Of a DNA stretch of 64,000 bases, positions 47,216-56,972 are shown in pieces. The DNA comes from Vibrio rarus (GTDB lineage Bacteria > Pseudomonadota > Gammaproteobacteria > Enterobacterales > Vibrionaceae): NCBI RefSeq assembly GCF_024347075.1, contig NZ_AP024900.1, positions 1,240,001-1,304,000 on the forward strand. Reading direction: 5' to 3'. The position numbers and the translations under genes were made by a program. The notes below the pieces were generated by a model. That model was not told the origin of the DNA. It made no database searches and worked only from the letters and a program-made list of their open reading frames with translations. Numbering within the stretch: the first letter of the stretch is position 1; each line of letters opens with the position of its first letter.

Positions 47216-48862
47216 CTAACTCTCTCGCTTATCAAACCAAATGGTAGATAAATTCATAAAACCTAAGCTGTTGATGTCGGTGCCGCGCAAAGATTGATGG
47301 CTTTTGAAAGCGATGGATTTTTTCCATAGTGGCACAATGCGATTTTGCGATAGATAGCGACGCTCTAATTGGATTAAGGTATTTTCAACATTGTCGGATT
47401 TTTGCACTTCAGCAAGCCATTGCTGACGTTTGAAAGGGGTGAGCAGTTTTATCGCTGATGCACTTAATAACATCCAATAATAGCGATCTAATACCTCGTC
47501 TTGGCCCACTAGGAACTCATTAATCCATAATTCGGCTTTGGCACAATCGTCCACAAAATCCACCTTAATACCCAACTGGTTAAAACGAAACCATAGATGT
47601 TGAAAAATGTGTTGGTCTTGTTTAAGGACCTTAATGGAAGAGGGGAGATCCGCTTTGAGTTCCGTATTTGTTGGAGTGGAATACTCCGTATTCTCTGCGG
47701 GTTGAAATAGGGTATGGCACAGGAAGTGAGAATCCTGATAGTGGCTTAACAGAACCTGTTGGCACACTCTTGTAATGGCGCTGCGACTGCTGCTGTCTAA
47801 ACGGTGGCTTAGGCACAAACTTTTAGTGCCCAATTGAGACGTTTGCAGGCCCGGCAATGTATCGACCTTCTTATCCACATCCTTTACTTCAAATAAGTGA
47901 CCTACAGAGGTTTTATTGGTGCGTAATACGTGCCAAAAGTCCGCTTTTCTGAGTATGCCATGTTGAGAGAAATACTGATTATTTTTTTGTAGGCTCCAGT
48001 GGTTTGCTGTGCGGTTACCCCAATAATAGGGCCCAGTACCAAAGGGATAATCCGGCTCACTGGCGTTGTGCATAAATATGGCTGAATGCACATCCGCAAC
48101 GGCATGTAAGAAAATGGGGTCGTCATAATCTAAAGTAATTTCAACCCATTGTTTATTGACCCGAATATTGTTGATGCAGTTATACAACTCATGGGCCAGT
48201 ACCCCCTCAGATTTGTGTGCCTCTAATGAGGCTTTGACGTGCTCTGGGGTCAGCAATTCACCGTTATGAAAATAGACGTCAGGGCGAATACGAAAATAGT
48301 AAGTCAGCCCCTCTTTATAGAACTGATGAGCCAGATGCGGGGTAAAGGTTTTACTGGATTGATCAAACGTAATTAAAGTATCAAACAGCACACTAACATA
48401 CATGCCCGCATTGCGATCTTTCATATACATAGGATGACAAGGGGGCAGGGTATAAGGGACTAAAGAGATCAATTCATCAGAGCGCTCTTTACTGCCAGAC
48501 AGTTCGGCTATCCAATCTGGAAGGTGCTGCTTAAAAACCGTTTGATATTGGAAAATATCCGCATAACGAGAGGCTTCGTTAAGTTCACCTCGCGCGACAT
48601 ACTCTTTGATGACATCACAAAGTACTTCATGAAAAGATCGTTTAACCTGCAGTTGTGTCTTAATACCGCGACCACGTCCCGGGACCCATTCAATCCAACC
48701 TAATTCTCGCAAATTTTTCATCGTTTTGGCCACATTACGAGTGGAGCAAGACATCACTTGAGCTAAGGTCTGGCTGTCAACAATGGTGGATTCGGTGCCA
48801 AAAAAACGGTCTAACTGTTTGAGACGATTTAAATGAATAGTACTGCTGGTTTTTTCTATCAT
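47216..48862 (-). CDS. SgrR-family regulator (winged helix plus SBP_bac_5 domain)
   Basis: This protein of 548 residues has an N-terminal SgrR-type HTH (IVDSQTLAQVMSCSTRNVAKTMKNLRELGWIEWVPGRGRG, about 25-65). A periplasmic-binding-protein-like domain follows (YVSVLFDTLITFDQSSKTFTPHLAHQFYKEGLTYYFRIRPDVYFHNGE). SgrR senses glucose-phosphate stress through this domain and activates sgrS. No sgrS-like RNA or setA was recognised here, so the effector may differ. ATG 48862 is preferred to the frame start at 48913, which lies inside a perfect dyad. Confidence 0.85.
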   Translation of the reverse strand: MIEKTSSTIHLNRLKQLDRFFGTESTIVDSQTLAQVMSCSTRNVAKTMKNLRELGWIEWVPGRGRGIKTQLQVKRSFHEVLCDVIKEYVARGELNEASRYADIFQYQTVFKQHLPDWIAELSGSKERSDELISLVPYTLPPCHPMYMKDRNAGMYVSVLFDTLITFDQSSKTFTPHLAHQFYKEGLTYYFRIRPDVYFHNGELLTPEHVKASLEAHKSEGVLAHELYNCINNIRVNKQWVEITLDYDDPIFLHAVADVHSAIFMHNASEPDYPFGTGPYYWGNRTANHWSLQKNNQYFSQHGILRKADFWHVLRTNKTSVGHLFEVKDVDKKVDTLPGLQTSQLGTKSLCLSHRLDSSSRSAITRVCQQVLLSHYQDSHFLCHTLFQPAENTEYSTPTNTELKADLPSSIKVLKQDQHIFQHLWFRFNQLGIKVDFVDDCAKAELWINEFLVGQDEVLDRYYWMLLSASAIKLLTPFKRQQWLAEVQKSDNVENTLIQLERRYLSQNRIVPLWKKSIAFKSHQSLRGTDINSLGFMNLSTIWFDKRES

Positions 48863-48884
48863 TTCTTTATCTTTAGATGCGCAA

Positions 48885-48917
48885 AAAGATGAACTATTAC
48901 TACAATAGTTCATCTTT
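48885..48917. promoter_or_regulatory. Perfect 14-bp inverted repeat in front of the SgrR-like gene
   Basis: AAAGATGAACTATT and its complement flank ACTAC, 23 bp before the regulator start. AT-rich arms and the promoter-side position suggest an operator, perhaps autoregulatory. Five T follow on the minus strand, so a weak attenuator is not excluded. Confidence 0.55.
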
Positions 48918-48984
48918 ATTGTGGGTCAACAACTAATGTTGTTAACGCTTAAATAGCGTGTCCTTCTACAGGTTAATCTGAGAA

Positions 48985-49668
48985 TTAGCTATTTGGATTC
49001 CAGTTTAATGCGCTTGCAATACTACCAATGACAACAGTATCACGTTGTGCTGCAGTCAACTCAGGTAGCATTTGGATGCTGATAGCCCCATTTGTTTGAG
49101 TTGCAGCCACTTCTTTACCTTCAATAGTAAAGCTGTAACCTAGAGCATCGCCACCTTCAAATGAAGAGCCTTGCGCTTTCTTAACGGCAGTAAGTTCAAT
49201 CTTGTTACCATTTACTGTAACGAAGCCAGATTGTTTGCTTGCGCCCATTAAGCTGTGTTCTGTTTTAAGCTCGTAGTGACCAACAGATTGACCATCTTGT
49301 GTGATATCACACTGGAATGGGTCACCACCTGACATATCAATGCCACCTAGGCTGAAATTAGATTGCTCACCAGTACATTGAATTTTCCAATGTTGGCCTT
49401 GAGTGCTATCAAGTTGTGCCACTAGACCACTTTTGCTTGACCCTACAACACCAAACCAGCTTGATTTAGAGGCGTCACGAGTGAAACGACCGCTGTATTG
49501 ATCAGCAATTTTATAAGCGCCTTCATCACCAAAACCGCCAAGTTTACCGTCAACAGTAACCGCTAGAACGGGTTGAGCAGAAACAGCATCAGACTTAACC
49601 ATTATTGCTGTAGAAGCACAACCAAACAAACTGGTAGTAACAAGTACACCTAACATTAACTTTTTCAT
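48985..49668 (-). CDS. Lipoprotein of unknown function
   Basis: This protein of 227 residues has a lipoprotein signal, MKKLMLGVLVTTSLFGC (Cys17). The mature part is rich in Gly and Ser and mostly beta strands, with two Cys (WKIQCTG, FQCDIT), and ends IGSIASALNWNPNS. I do not recognise a family. It is monocistronic, upstream on the minus strand of the SgrR-like gene with a 120-bp gap. Envelope location is inferred from the lipobox. Confidence 0.72.
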   Translation of the reverse strand: MKKLMLGVLVTTSLFGCASTAIMVKSDAVSAQPVLAVTVDGKLGGFGDEGAYKIADQYSGRFTRDASKSSWFGVVGSSKSGLVAQLDSTQGQHWKIQCTGEQSNFSLGGIDMSGGDPFQCDITQDGQSVGHYELKTEHSLMGASKQSGFVTVNGNKIELTAVKKAQGSSFEGGDALGYSFTIEGKEVAATQTNGAISIQMLPELTAAQRDTVVIGSIASALNWNPNS

Positions 49669-49915
49669 AGTGATCCTAGATATGTTCTTTTGATGGGTGA
49701 ACTATATGCAAGGTTGCAAGGGAAAAAGAGGAAGAGTATTTTTTAAAGAGTTCCACTTTTATGTGTGGTGAGGACGGAAAAGATGCGTGTAAGCTCGCAA
49801 TGTAAAGCCGATAAAAAACAAAACATACCAAAAGCAACAGGGGAGTGTTGCTATTTGGTATGTTATAAAAAGTGCAAAAAACCGCAGTCAATTTGAGGTT
49901 AACTACGGTTAGAAA

Positions 49916-50035
49916 TTAATCTTTCTTTTGACTCCAGACGTGAAAGGCTGTGCGATGTTGCTTTTGTTGCATTCTTTGTCTGTGTTTACATTGTCTACAG
50001 ATGCGAGTTCTTCTAGTGTGGTTCAGGCGGTTCAT
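49916..50035 (-). CDS. Possible 39-residue basic Cys protein
   Basis: This short frame of 39 codons starts at ATG 50035 and reads MNRLNHTRRTRICRQCKHRQR, then a Gln/Lys/His-rich tail. It has a CxxC pair (13-16) and is very basic, like small RNA-binding or zinc-ribbon peptides. AGG lies about 8 nt upstream. It lies alone in the 500-bp gap 49669-50169 between the lipoprotein and the beta-barrel gene. No family was recognised and no other feature is seen in the gap. Confidence 0.35.
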   Translation of the reverse strand: MNRLNHTRRTRICRQCKHRQRMQQKQHRTAFHVWSQKKD

Positions 50036-50169
50036 GATACTTACCTAGTGCGTAGATGATTGAACGAGTGAGTCAAATAAAAGTGGAACTGACAAAAAAT
50101 GACTGTTCCCTTTTTAAGTATGGATGAGATCGTATACTTTTTCCTACTTAATTTGTAGGAGAAATCACA

Positions 50170-50745
50170 ATGAAATATTTTAAGTGGGCGTTTTTAAGTG
50201 TAGCTTTGGTTGCAGGTTATGCCAGTGCAGCAGATGCCGACACAGCGACAACTTCTGATGATTCTAGCTTTTTCTCAGGAATCACTCTTGGGGCCGGTTA
50301 TGCTCAAGACAGAGTGTTTAACGATACTCTAGTGGGTTATAGCGTCTATTCAAAAGCGTATATTGTTCCTTCACTAAAAGATTATTTGTTTACCGATTTT
50401 CGTGTTACACACACCACAGATGATGTGGCTAATATTCAACAAGGTAAAACAGGCCCTGTGCAAATTAGCAAGCTAGATCTTGAGCGCTATCAAGCGAGCA
50501 TTGGTGTAGATTACCCTTTCCAAGTAACAAAAAGCATTCAAATGAAACCGTATTTAACCGGCGGTTGGTCTTGGGATAAATTTGAGTTTGAATCCCGTTC
50601 TCGTCATGAAGATGGCTTTATGGGAGCCGTTGGTGTAGAAACTGTGTTCGGGCGTCACGTCTCTACAGATCTGGGCTATTCTGATCAACTGACTGGTGAT
50701 GTGCAAATACATCAATTTATGTTGGACGTTGGCTATAAATTCTAA
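50170..50745 (+). CDS. Outer-membrane beta-barrel protein (OmpW/OMP_b-brl-like)
   Basis: This protein of 191 residues has a signal peptide (MKYFKWAFLSVALVAGYASA). About eight amphipathic strands follow, including ITLGAGYAQDR, IGVDYPFQV and YLTGGWSWDKFEFES, and it ends FMLDVGYKF with the terminal Phe signal. It is a small porin-like barrel; transport role unknown. AGGAG lies 7 nt upstream of the ATG, and a terminator follows. Confidence 0.8.
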   Translation: MKYFKWAFLSVALVAGYASAADADTATTSDDSSFFSGITLGAGYAQDRVFNDTLVGYSVYSKAYIVPSLKDYLFTDFRVTHTTDDVANIQQGKTGPVQISKLDLERYQASIGVDYPFQVTKSIQMKPYLTGGWSWDKFEFESRSRHEDGFMGAVGVETVFGRHVSTDLGYSDQLTGDVQIHQFMLDVGYKF

Positions 50746-50808
50746 TCTCACCTCAAACAAGTCCATTTAATCGCTTCTTAGGGTGTGATTAAATAAGCTC
50801 TATATTGC

Positions 50809-50837
50809 AACCCAAGCACTTCGGTGTTTGGGTTTTT
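50809..50837 (+). terminator. Rho-independent terminator with TTCG tetraloop
   Basis: AACCCAAGCAC pairs with GTGTTTGGGTT (one G-T) around TTCG, followed by T. Confidence 0.92.
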
Positions 50838-51006
50838 GTTTATAGGTGCGGCGACAATATCTAACTTTCTCACGACTTTCATAAAAAGATTGGTGCGCAA
50901 TGGCACTAATCTGGTAATTTCTTATAAACATAATTGTCTGTGGTAAATTGCACAGTATCGATTGTGTCACCTTACTCATTCACATCCTGCACGCACGTTG
51001 GTTTTA

Positions 51007-52224
51007 ATGAAAATACTGCACACCTCTGACTGGCACCTCGGCCAAAATTTCTTTACTAAAAGTCGCCTTAATGAGCATCAACAATTTATTGATTGGTTGC
51101 TTGATACCGTTGCCACAGAGCAAGTGGATTGTGTGATTATCGCCGGTGATATATTTGATACCGGTACGCCCCCAAGTTATGCCCGTAAATTGTACAATCG
51201 ATTTGTGGTGGATATGTACCAGCAGGGGTGCCAATTGATTGTTGTTGGGGGAAATCACGATTCGGTGGCCATGCTCAACGAATCTAAGCAGTTACTTGGA
51301 CAATTACACACACAAGTGGTGGCCAGTGCCAGTGAGCCACAGGCGATTTTACATATCAATAATCAACTGGGGGAGATCGGTGCGTTGGTGTGCGCAGTGC
51401 CGTTTATTCGTCCTAGAGATGTCATCAAAAGTGTTGCCGGTGAATCTGGTACAGATAAGCAAAAAGCCTTGGCAGAGGCGATAAAGGGACATTATGACAG
51501 CGTGTTTCAACAGGCGCTGACAGAAAGAGAACAAAAACAGTTACAAGTGCCGATCATTGCCACCGGACACCTTACCGCTTTAGGTGTCAAACAGTCAGAA
51601 TCGGTACGTGATATTTATATAGGCAGCTTAGAGGGCTTTGCCGCAGACGGTTTTCCCGCAGCAGATTACATCGCACTGGGTCATATTCACCGCCCACAAA
51701 TGGTGGCCAAAAGAGACCATATTCGCTACAGCGGATCGCCAATCTACTTGAGCTTTGATGAACTTAAATCACAAAAACAAGTGCTGCTGGTGGAGTTTTG
51801 TGGAGCAGAGTTACAACAAGTGGTCAGTAAGCCCATTCCTTCTTTCCAGCCAATGTTGTCATTAAAAGGGGATTTGAGCGAAATAGAGCAACAAATTTCA
51901 GCCATTGCCATTGCTGAGGGCGAAACGGTTTGGATTTCAGTGGAAGTGTCGGTGCAAGATTATCTAACGGATTTACAACAAGCGGTGCAAAAAATGATAG
52001 CGGGGCGTGATATTGAAGTGCTGCAACTGCGCCGTGCTCGGCAGGCGTCAACACGCACATTATCTCAACAGCAGTCAGAGACATTATCTGAGCTGAATCC
52101 GCTGGATGTGTTTGAAAAACGCTTAGCCATAGAACAATTTGAAACAGAGCAAGATAAAGCGCGTGCACAGCGTATTACCCAAAAATTCAAACAGATAGTT
52201 TTAGATGTAGAAGGGCAACAATAA
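51007..52224 (+). CDS. sbcD: Exonuclease SbcD subunit
   Basis: This protein of 405 residues is the Mre11-like nuclease of the SbcCD complex, which opens hairpins and trims DNA ends. Metallophosphoesterase motifs are KILHTSDWHLGQNF, IIAGDIFDTGTP, VVGGNHDS and ALGHIHRPQ. ATG 51007 is chosen from the invariant MKILHTSDWHLG start; no clear Shine-Dalgarno is seen, and the frame is open to 50962. Its stop overlaps the sbcC start (TAATG). Confidence 0.96.
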   Translation: MKILHTSDWHLGQNFFTKSRLNEHQQFIDWLLDTVATEQVDCVIIAGDIFDTGTPPSYARKLYNRFVVDMYQQGCQLIVVGGNHDSVAMLNESKQLLGQLHTQVVASASEPQAILHINNQLGEIGALVCAVPFIRPRDVIKSVAGESGTDKQKALAEAIKGHYDSVFQQALTEREQKQLQVPIIATGHLTALGVKQSESVRDIYIGSLEGFAADGFPAADYIALGHIHRPQMVAKRDHIRYSGSPIYLSFDELKSQKQVLLVEFCGAELQQVVSKPIPSFQPMLSLKGDLSEIEQQISAIAIAEGETVWISVEVSVQDYLTDLQQAVQKMIAGRDIEVLQLRRARQASTRTLSQQQSETLSELNPLDVFEKRLAIEQFETEQDKARAQRITQKFKQIVLDVEGQQ

Positions 52225-55200
52225 TGAAAATACTACGTCTTACCTTTGAAAATCTGAACTCTTTAAAAGGCAAATGGCACATTGATTTCTCCTCCGAGGC
52301 CTTTACTGAAAGTGGTTTATTTGCCATTACCGGCCCCACTGGGGCAGGAAAAACCACCATTTTAGATGCGATTTGTCTGGCCTTATACCATGAAACGCCA
52401 CGTCTTGGCGGCATTTCAACCTCTAATAATGAAATCATGACTCGTGGCACCGCCAGTTGCAGCGCTGAAGTGGAGTTTGAAGTAAAGGGCAAAGCCTATC
52501 GCGCTCACTGGAGCATGCGCCGTTCTCGCAACAAGGCCGATGGTAAGTTACAGCCGGCAACAGTAGAGTTGGCCTACGTTGCTGATGGCAGCATTATTGC
52601 CGATAAAGTGAAAAGTAAATTAGATGAGATCAATACCATTACAGGTTTGGATTTTGCGCGTTTCACTAAATCTATGATGCTCTCTCAAGGGCAGTTTGCC
52701 GCCTTTTTAAATGCCAATGCCAATGATCGTGCCGAATTGCTTGAAGAGCTAACAGGCACAGAGATCTATGGCTTAATTTCAGAGCGCGTTCATCAGTGCT
52801 ATAGCCAAGCCAAAATTGAACTCGACCAATTAAATGCTAAGGCCGATGGGGTAGATTTGCTCACTCAAGAGCAGCTGCAACACATACAAGCACAGCAGAG
52901 CCAATTAGATGAGCACAGTAAGCAACAAAACGTGCAGTTCACTGTGTATCAAAATCAACTGAGCTGGTGGGAAAAGCAACAGAGCCTACAGCAACAGGTG
53001 GGCGAGCAACAACAAGCACTGCAGCAAGCCAATGATGCCTATCAACAAATGCAGCCAAGTAGAGATACCCTCAATCGCAGTGAGCCAGCTGAGCGTATGC
53101 GGGCCAGTTTTGAATTATGGGACAAGGCGCGACAACAACAGCAACGTATGCAAGGACAAAGCCAGGCTCACAGAAATCAGCTAAACAGTGAGCAACAGTT
53201 ATTGGCTCCGTTACAGCAAACGGTCAAACAAGCGGAACTGGAATTACAAGACACCCGCCAGCAACAAACGCAATTACGTCAATTAATCCAACAAAAAGTA
53301 GTGCCGTTAGATACTCAGATTGAAAGCCAGCAACAGGGGCTGAGCAGTCAGTTAAAAAAGAGTGCATTAGCCGAGCAAGCCAAGACAACTTTGCAACACC
53401 AGCGCACCGAGTTAGAAGGGCAAATGAGCCAAGCTAACACGATGTTACAACAAGGTGAGTGTTATTTAGAACAGCATAAGGCGGATAGCGTTTTACACAG
53501 TGTGCTAGGCGTGTGGCAACAAAAACACCGCCAGTGTATGGATGCCAAACAAAAACAACAACAAACAGAGCAGCGATTAACACAACTCAATGCTGATCTT
53601 AATCACAAGACTCAAGCATTACAGGCCTCGCAAAATCAGCTACATAGCCTTAATGAACAAAGCCAGTTGCAACAACAGCAATTGAGTACAGCGCAACAGA
53701 AGTTGGATCAAGCATTAACGGTTGGCAGTGAAACGGCTTTGTTAGCTAAATTACAAAGCCTGCAGGCCAATTTGCCCCATTACTTAAAGTTAGAGCAAGG
53801 CAATCAGCTATTTAAAGAAACGTGCAGCGAAATTGTGCAACTTGAGGAAGAAATAGCAGATAAAAAACAACAAATTGCTGAGCAGCAACAGCAAGTAAAT
53901 AGCACGACAAAACAAGTCACTCAGCTTGAGCAAAGTGTAAAGGACGTGACTCAACTGCTTGATCAAGAAGGTGAACTGGCGAAATATCGTGCGCAATTGC
54001 AAACAGATACCCCTTGCCCTTTGTGCGGTGCATTACAGCATCCTTTACAGGGATCGCTGTTACCAGACAGTGATGACAGCCTTAATGTGGCAACATTAGG
54101 ACAAAGACTCGCGGATGTGACAGCGCAATGCACGCAACAATCAGCCTTGCTAAAAGAGCTGCAAGCTCAACAAGATAGCTTAAAAAGCCATTTACAGCAC
54201 GCCCAACAAAGGTTACCTAAACTGCAAGAAAAAAGGCAAAAGCTGCAACAAAGATGGCAACAGTTTACCGATTCTTTGTCCCTCAATATTACCTTAGGTG
54301 AGAGTTCGGGCATTGAGCAATTAAAGGCGGACAACACCCGTCATCAACAACAGGTGAACAGCCAATTAAGCACCTTAATGGCGTTACAAAAGACACAAGA
54401 TAAGCTCAATAGAGACGTGCAACAGCATCAATTAGCCCTTAATGACGCTCAGCAAACACAGAACGCACATAAAACGGCACTGGATGTGTTGCAAAGCCAA
54501 ATTGTCTCGGCGCAAAACGAGCAACAACAGTGGTCTAACGTGGCAATGGAGGGGGTAAACGAGCTTGTACAGCAGGTGAGTGAGGCTGGATTTGAACTGC
54601 CAAATGCCAATGTAGACGCATGGTTTGCGCAAAAACAAGCGGATCTCAAGCAATGGACGGACAGTTGTGAAAAGGTGCAACAAGCACAAAAACGTTGCGA
54701 TACATTAGGGGTGCAAATTGAAGCCCTTAAACAATCCATAGAGAGTGCCCATCTCAGTGCTCAACAAGAGCAACAGAGTTTACAGCAGATACAGCAGCAA
54801 CTGACACACAATGAACAGCAACGTAAGGCACTGTTTGGCAATAAGTGCACCGCTCAAGAATCTGAAAAAATGCGCATACACCTAGAAAATAGAGACACCC
54901 ACTATAAAGAGACGCTCAATAAGTGCCAATTGTGTCAGGAAAACGTCACAAAACTTGCAGGTCAATTAGAAACAATGGACAGTCAATTAGCGCAATGGAC
55001 TGAGGAGATGCAGGGGCGACGCACAGTATTAGACAATGAACTAGCACAAAGCCCATTTAACAATGTGGATGAGTTTAAACAGGCGTTGCTATCTAAAGAG
55101 CAACGGGCGCAACTAGTGGATGCAATAGAGAAAAACAGCCAAGCGCTGCACAAGGCCAAATTGCTGCTTGTAAACACTCAATCTTCACTGGAGCAACATC

Positions 55201-55910
55201 AACACATCGCGGACCAACAACAGTGGCAGTTAAGCAATGTGCAAGAGACTAAGCAGCAGAAAGCGCTGTTAGCCTCGGAAATTGAAGATACTTTAAAAAG
55301 GCAAGGGGAGCTTGCACAGCAACTGACCACAGACGCCAGCAATAGAGAGCGACTCAAAGATCTTATTTTAGAAATAGAACAATTTTCGCAACAGTTTAGT
55401 GATATTTCGCACCTAAACTCGCTGGTGGGATCAGCGAAAGGGGATAAATTTAGAAAGTTTGCGCAAGGGTTAACGTTACAAAATTTAGTCTACTTAGCCA
55501 ATAAACATTTGGCGCGTTTTCATGGCCGTTATGAGTTGCAACGTAAAGCAGACGACGGACTCTCTCTGCTAGTACTAGATACATGGCAAGGGGATGCGCA
55601 GCGCGATACCAAAACCCTCTCCGGGGGCGAAAGCTTCTTGGTCAGCTTAGCATTGGCCCTTTCTTTATCCGATTTAGTGAGCCATAAAACCAGTATCGAC
55701 TCATTATTCCTAGATGAAGGGTTTGGCACTCTGGACGCCGAAACCTTAGATATGGCTTTGGATGCGCTGGATAACTTAAATGCCTCTGGGAAAATGGTCG
55801 GCGTCATTAGCCATGTAGAAGCGATGAAAGAGCGTATTCCCCTGCAAATTAAAGTCTCGAAACGCAACGGCCTTGGCGTGAGCGAACTCAGTAAAGAGTA
55901 CGTGGGATAA
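52224..55910 (+). CDS. sbcC: Exonuclease SbcC subunit (SMC-like ATPase)
   Basis: This protein of 1228 residues is the Rad50-like partner of SbcD. The N-terminal ATPase half has Walker A TGPTGAGKTT near residues 37-46. Long Gln-rich coiled coils surround a zinc hook, CPLC, at residues 598-601. The C-terminal half has the signature TLSGGESFLVSLALALSLS and Walker B IDSLFLDEGFGTLDAE. It is translationally coupled to sbcD by the TAATG overlap. The high Gln content gives a CAA/CAG-rich coding sequence. Confidence 0.96.
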   Translation: MKILRLTFENLNSLKGKWHIDFSSEAFTESGLFAITGPTGAGKTTILDAICLALYHETPRLGGISTSNNEIMTRGTASCSAEVEFEVKGKAYRAHWSMRRSRNKADGKLQPATVELAYVADGSIIADKVKSKLDEINTITGLDFARFTKSMMLSQGQFAAFLNANANDRAELLEELTGTEIYGLISERVHQCYSQAKIELDQLNAKADGVDLLTQEQLQHIQAQQSQLDEHSKQQNVQFTVYQNQLSWWEKQQSLQQQVGEQQQALQQANDAYQQMQPSRDTLNRSEPAERMRASFELWDKARQQQQRMQGQSQAHRNQLNSEQQLLAPLQQTVKQAELELQDTRQQQTQLRQLIQQKVVPLDTQIESQQQGLSSQLKKSALAEQAKTTLQHQRTELEGQMSQANTMLQQGECYLEQHKADSVLHSVLGVWQQKHRQCMDAKQKQQQTEQRLTQLNADLNHKTQALQASQNQLHSLNEQSQLQQQQLSTAQQKLDQALTVGSETALLAKLQSLQANLPHYLKLEQGNQLFKETCSEIVQLEEEIADKKQQIAEQQQQVNSTTKQVTQLEQSVKDVTQLLDQEGELAKYRAQLQTDTPCPLCGALQHPLQGSLLPDSDDSLNVATLGQRLADVTAQCTQQSALLKELQAQQDSLKSHLQHAQQRLPKLQEKRQKLQQRWQQFTDSLSLNITLGESSGIEQLKADNTRHQQQVNSQLSTLMALQKTQDKLNRDVQQHQLALNDAQQTQNAHKTALDVLQSQIVSAQNEQQQWSNVAMEGVNELVQQVSEAGFELPNANVDAWFAQKQADLKQWTDSCEKVQQAQKRCDTLGVQIEALKQSIESAHLSAQQEQQSLQQIQQQLTHNEQQRKALFGNKCTAQESEKMRIHLENRDTHYKETLNKCQLCQENVTKLAGQLETMDSQLAQWTEEMQGRRTVLDNELAQSPFNNVDEFKQALLSKEQRAQLVDAIEKNSQALHKAKLLLVNTQSSLEQHQHIADQQQWQLSNVQETKQQKALLASEIEDTLKRQGELAQQLTTDASNRERLKDLILEIEQFSQQFSDISHLNSLVGSAKGDKFRKFAQGLTLQNLVYLANKHLARFHGRYELQRKADDGLSLLVLDTWQGDAQRDTKTLSGGESFLVSLALALSLSDLVSHKTSIDSLFLDEGFGTLDAETLDMALDALDNLNASGKMVGVISHVEAMKERIPLQIKVSKRNGLGVSELSKEYVG

Positions 55911-55933
55911 GGACAATTGACAGGTGAACCACA

Positions 55934-55973
55934 CAGCCACAGAGTAGGTAAATACTAAGTGGCTGTTTTTTTT
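55934..55973 (+). terminator. Rho-independent terminator after sbcC
   Basis: CAGCCAC pairs with GTGGCTG, with an inner AGTA/TACT, and a long T tract follows. No gene is seen in the rest of 55911-56205. Confidence 0.85.
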
Positions 55974-56205
55974 AATGAAAACCCTTAGTTGGTGCATGGC
56001 CAAGGCCGTCCCCATAGTCCCATGCAATTGAGTAAAAATCCCATTAATGCAATAGGGCACTACTTATTTTGACTATTCATGTCTACACTCCTCTGACCAC
56101 ATTAAATTTGAGCCAATTTGAGGTCAATAATGGCCAATCATCGGCAAAAACCATTCAATACCAATAACACATGGTATGAATAGATACACTCAAGGAGAGA
56201 GGTAA

Positions 56206-56778
56206 ATGTATCCATTTTTTCGCCTAGCAAAGGTAAGCTGGCAAGCGAAACAGCAAACACCGTTAACAATCACAGATAAAAGTACCAGTGAATTTTACTG
56301 CCACCCTTGGGATCTGGATATTTTCAATGAATTAAATAACGGCCGAGTGCTGACCCTTTATGATTTAGGGCGCACCGTACTAGGTATTCGGTGTGGCTTA
56401 ATGAAAGCACTCACCAACAATCGCTGGGCATTAGTGGTCGCTGGCAGTTCAGTACGCTACCGTAAACGCGTGCATATGTTCAACAAAATCACCATGCACA
56501 CCCAGTGCGTAGGCTTTGATGATAAATGGCTGTACGTAGAACAATCCATGTGGGTAAAAGGCCAGCCTTGCTCTTCCGTACTCATCCGCGCCGGCGTCAC
56601 CTCAAAACAAGGGTTAGTCCTACCCACAACGGTCCTTAACGCCATGGGAGAAACCAGCCAATTTGGCGACCTGCCTTCTTGGGTTATCCAATGGATAGAC
56701 TCAGAGCAACACCGCCCCTGGCCTCCATTGGGGGATGGGGAGACCCATGCTTCCACACAACAGGTGAGCGTTAAGTAG
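56206..56778 (+). CDS. Hotdog-fold acyl-CoA thioesterase family protein
   Basis: This protein of 190 residues has a single hotdog domain of the 4HBT type: EFYCHPWDLDIFNELNNGRVLTLYDLGRT, in which the D-x-x-x-x-E/N-N-G pattern is the active helix. WALVVAGSSVRYRKRVHMFNKITMHTQCVGFDDKWLYVEQ follows. It probably cleaves an acyl-thioester, substrate unknown. GGAGAGAGG lies 5 nt upstream. It is the last ordinary-looking gene before the accessory region. Confidence 0.83.
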   Translation: MYPFFRLAKVSWQAKQQTPLTITDKSTSEFYCHPWDLDIFNELNNGRVLTLYDLGRTVLGIRCGLMKALTNNRWALVVAGSSVRYRKRVHMFNKITMHTQCVGFDDKWLYVEQSMWVKGQPCSSVLIRAGVTSKQGLVLPTTVLNAMGETSQFGDLPSWVIQWIDSEQHRPWPPLGDGETHASTQQVSVK

Positions 56779-56930
56779 TTAAAGTATGCCTATTACCCTG
56801 CAGTGAGACTTTTTAGCTATTTAAAACCATCAATACCCATAGCGATAGGAGGGGGGCATCTCATTGCAAGCTCAGGTAATAATAGTGCTCTAAAATGATT
56901 TTTATGACACTAGCTTTGTCTAAGCTAAGT

Positions 56931-56936
56931 TATAAT
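56931..56936 (+). promoter_or_regulatory. Candidate -10 element of the CARF gene
   Basis: TATAAT lies 37 nt before ATG 56973. No good -35 is seen at the usual distance. Confidence 0.3.
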
Positions 56937-56972
56937 GTGCGCAGTTTTCAACGATACCGAACACGGCAAACA

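Noticed and set aside
49878..49911. A hairpin with AACCG/CGGTT arms considered as a terminator.
   Set aside because: The stem has an internal mismatch and the following T-run is poor.
52860..55400. Dense CAA/CAG repeats that look like a minisatellite or CRISPR-like array.
   Set aside because: They are Gln codons of the SbcC coiled coil in one continuous frame, with no regular unit or spacer.
56895..56972. The upstream extension of the CARF gene to the first ATG.
   Set aside because: The family begins at MKNILLSTTG, and the extension would run through the candidate TATAAT promoter element.
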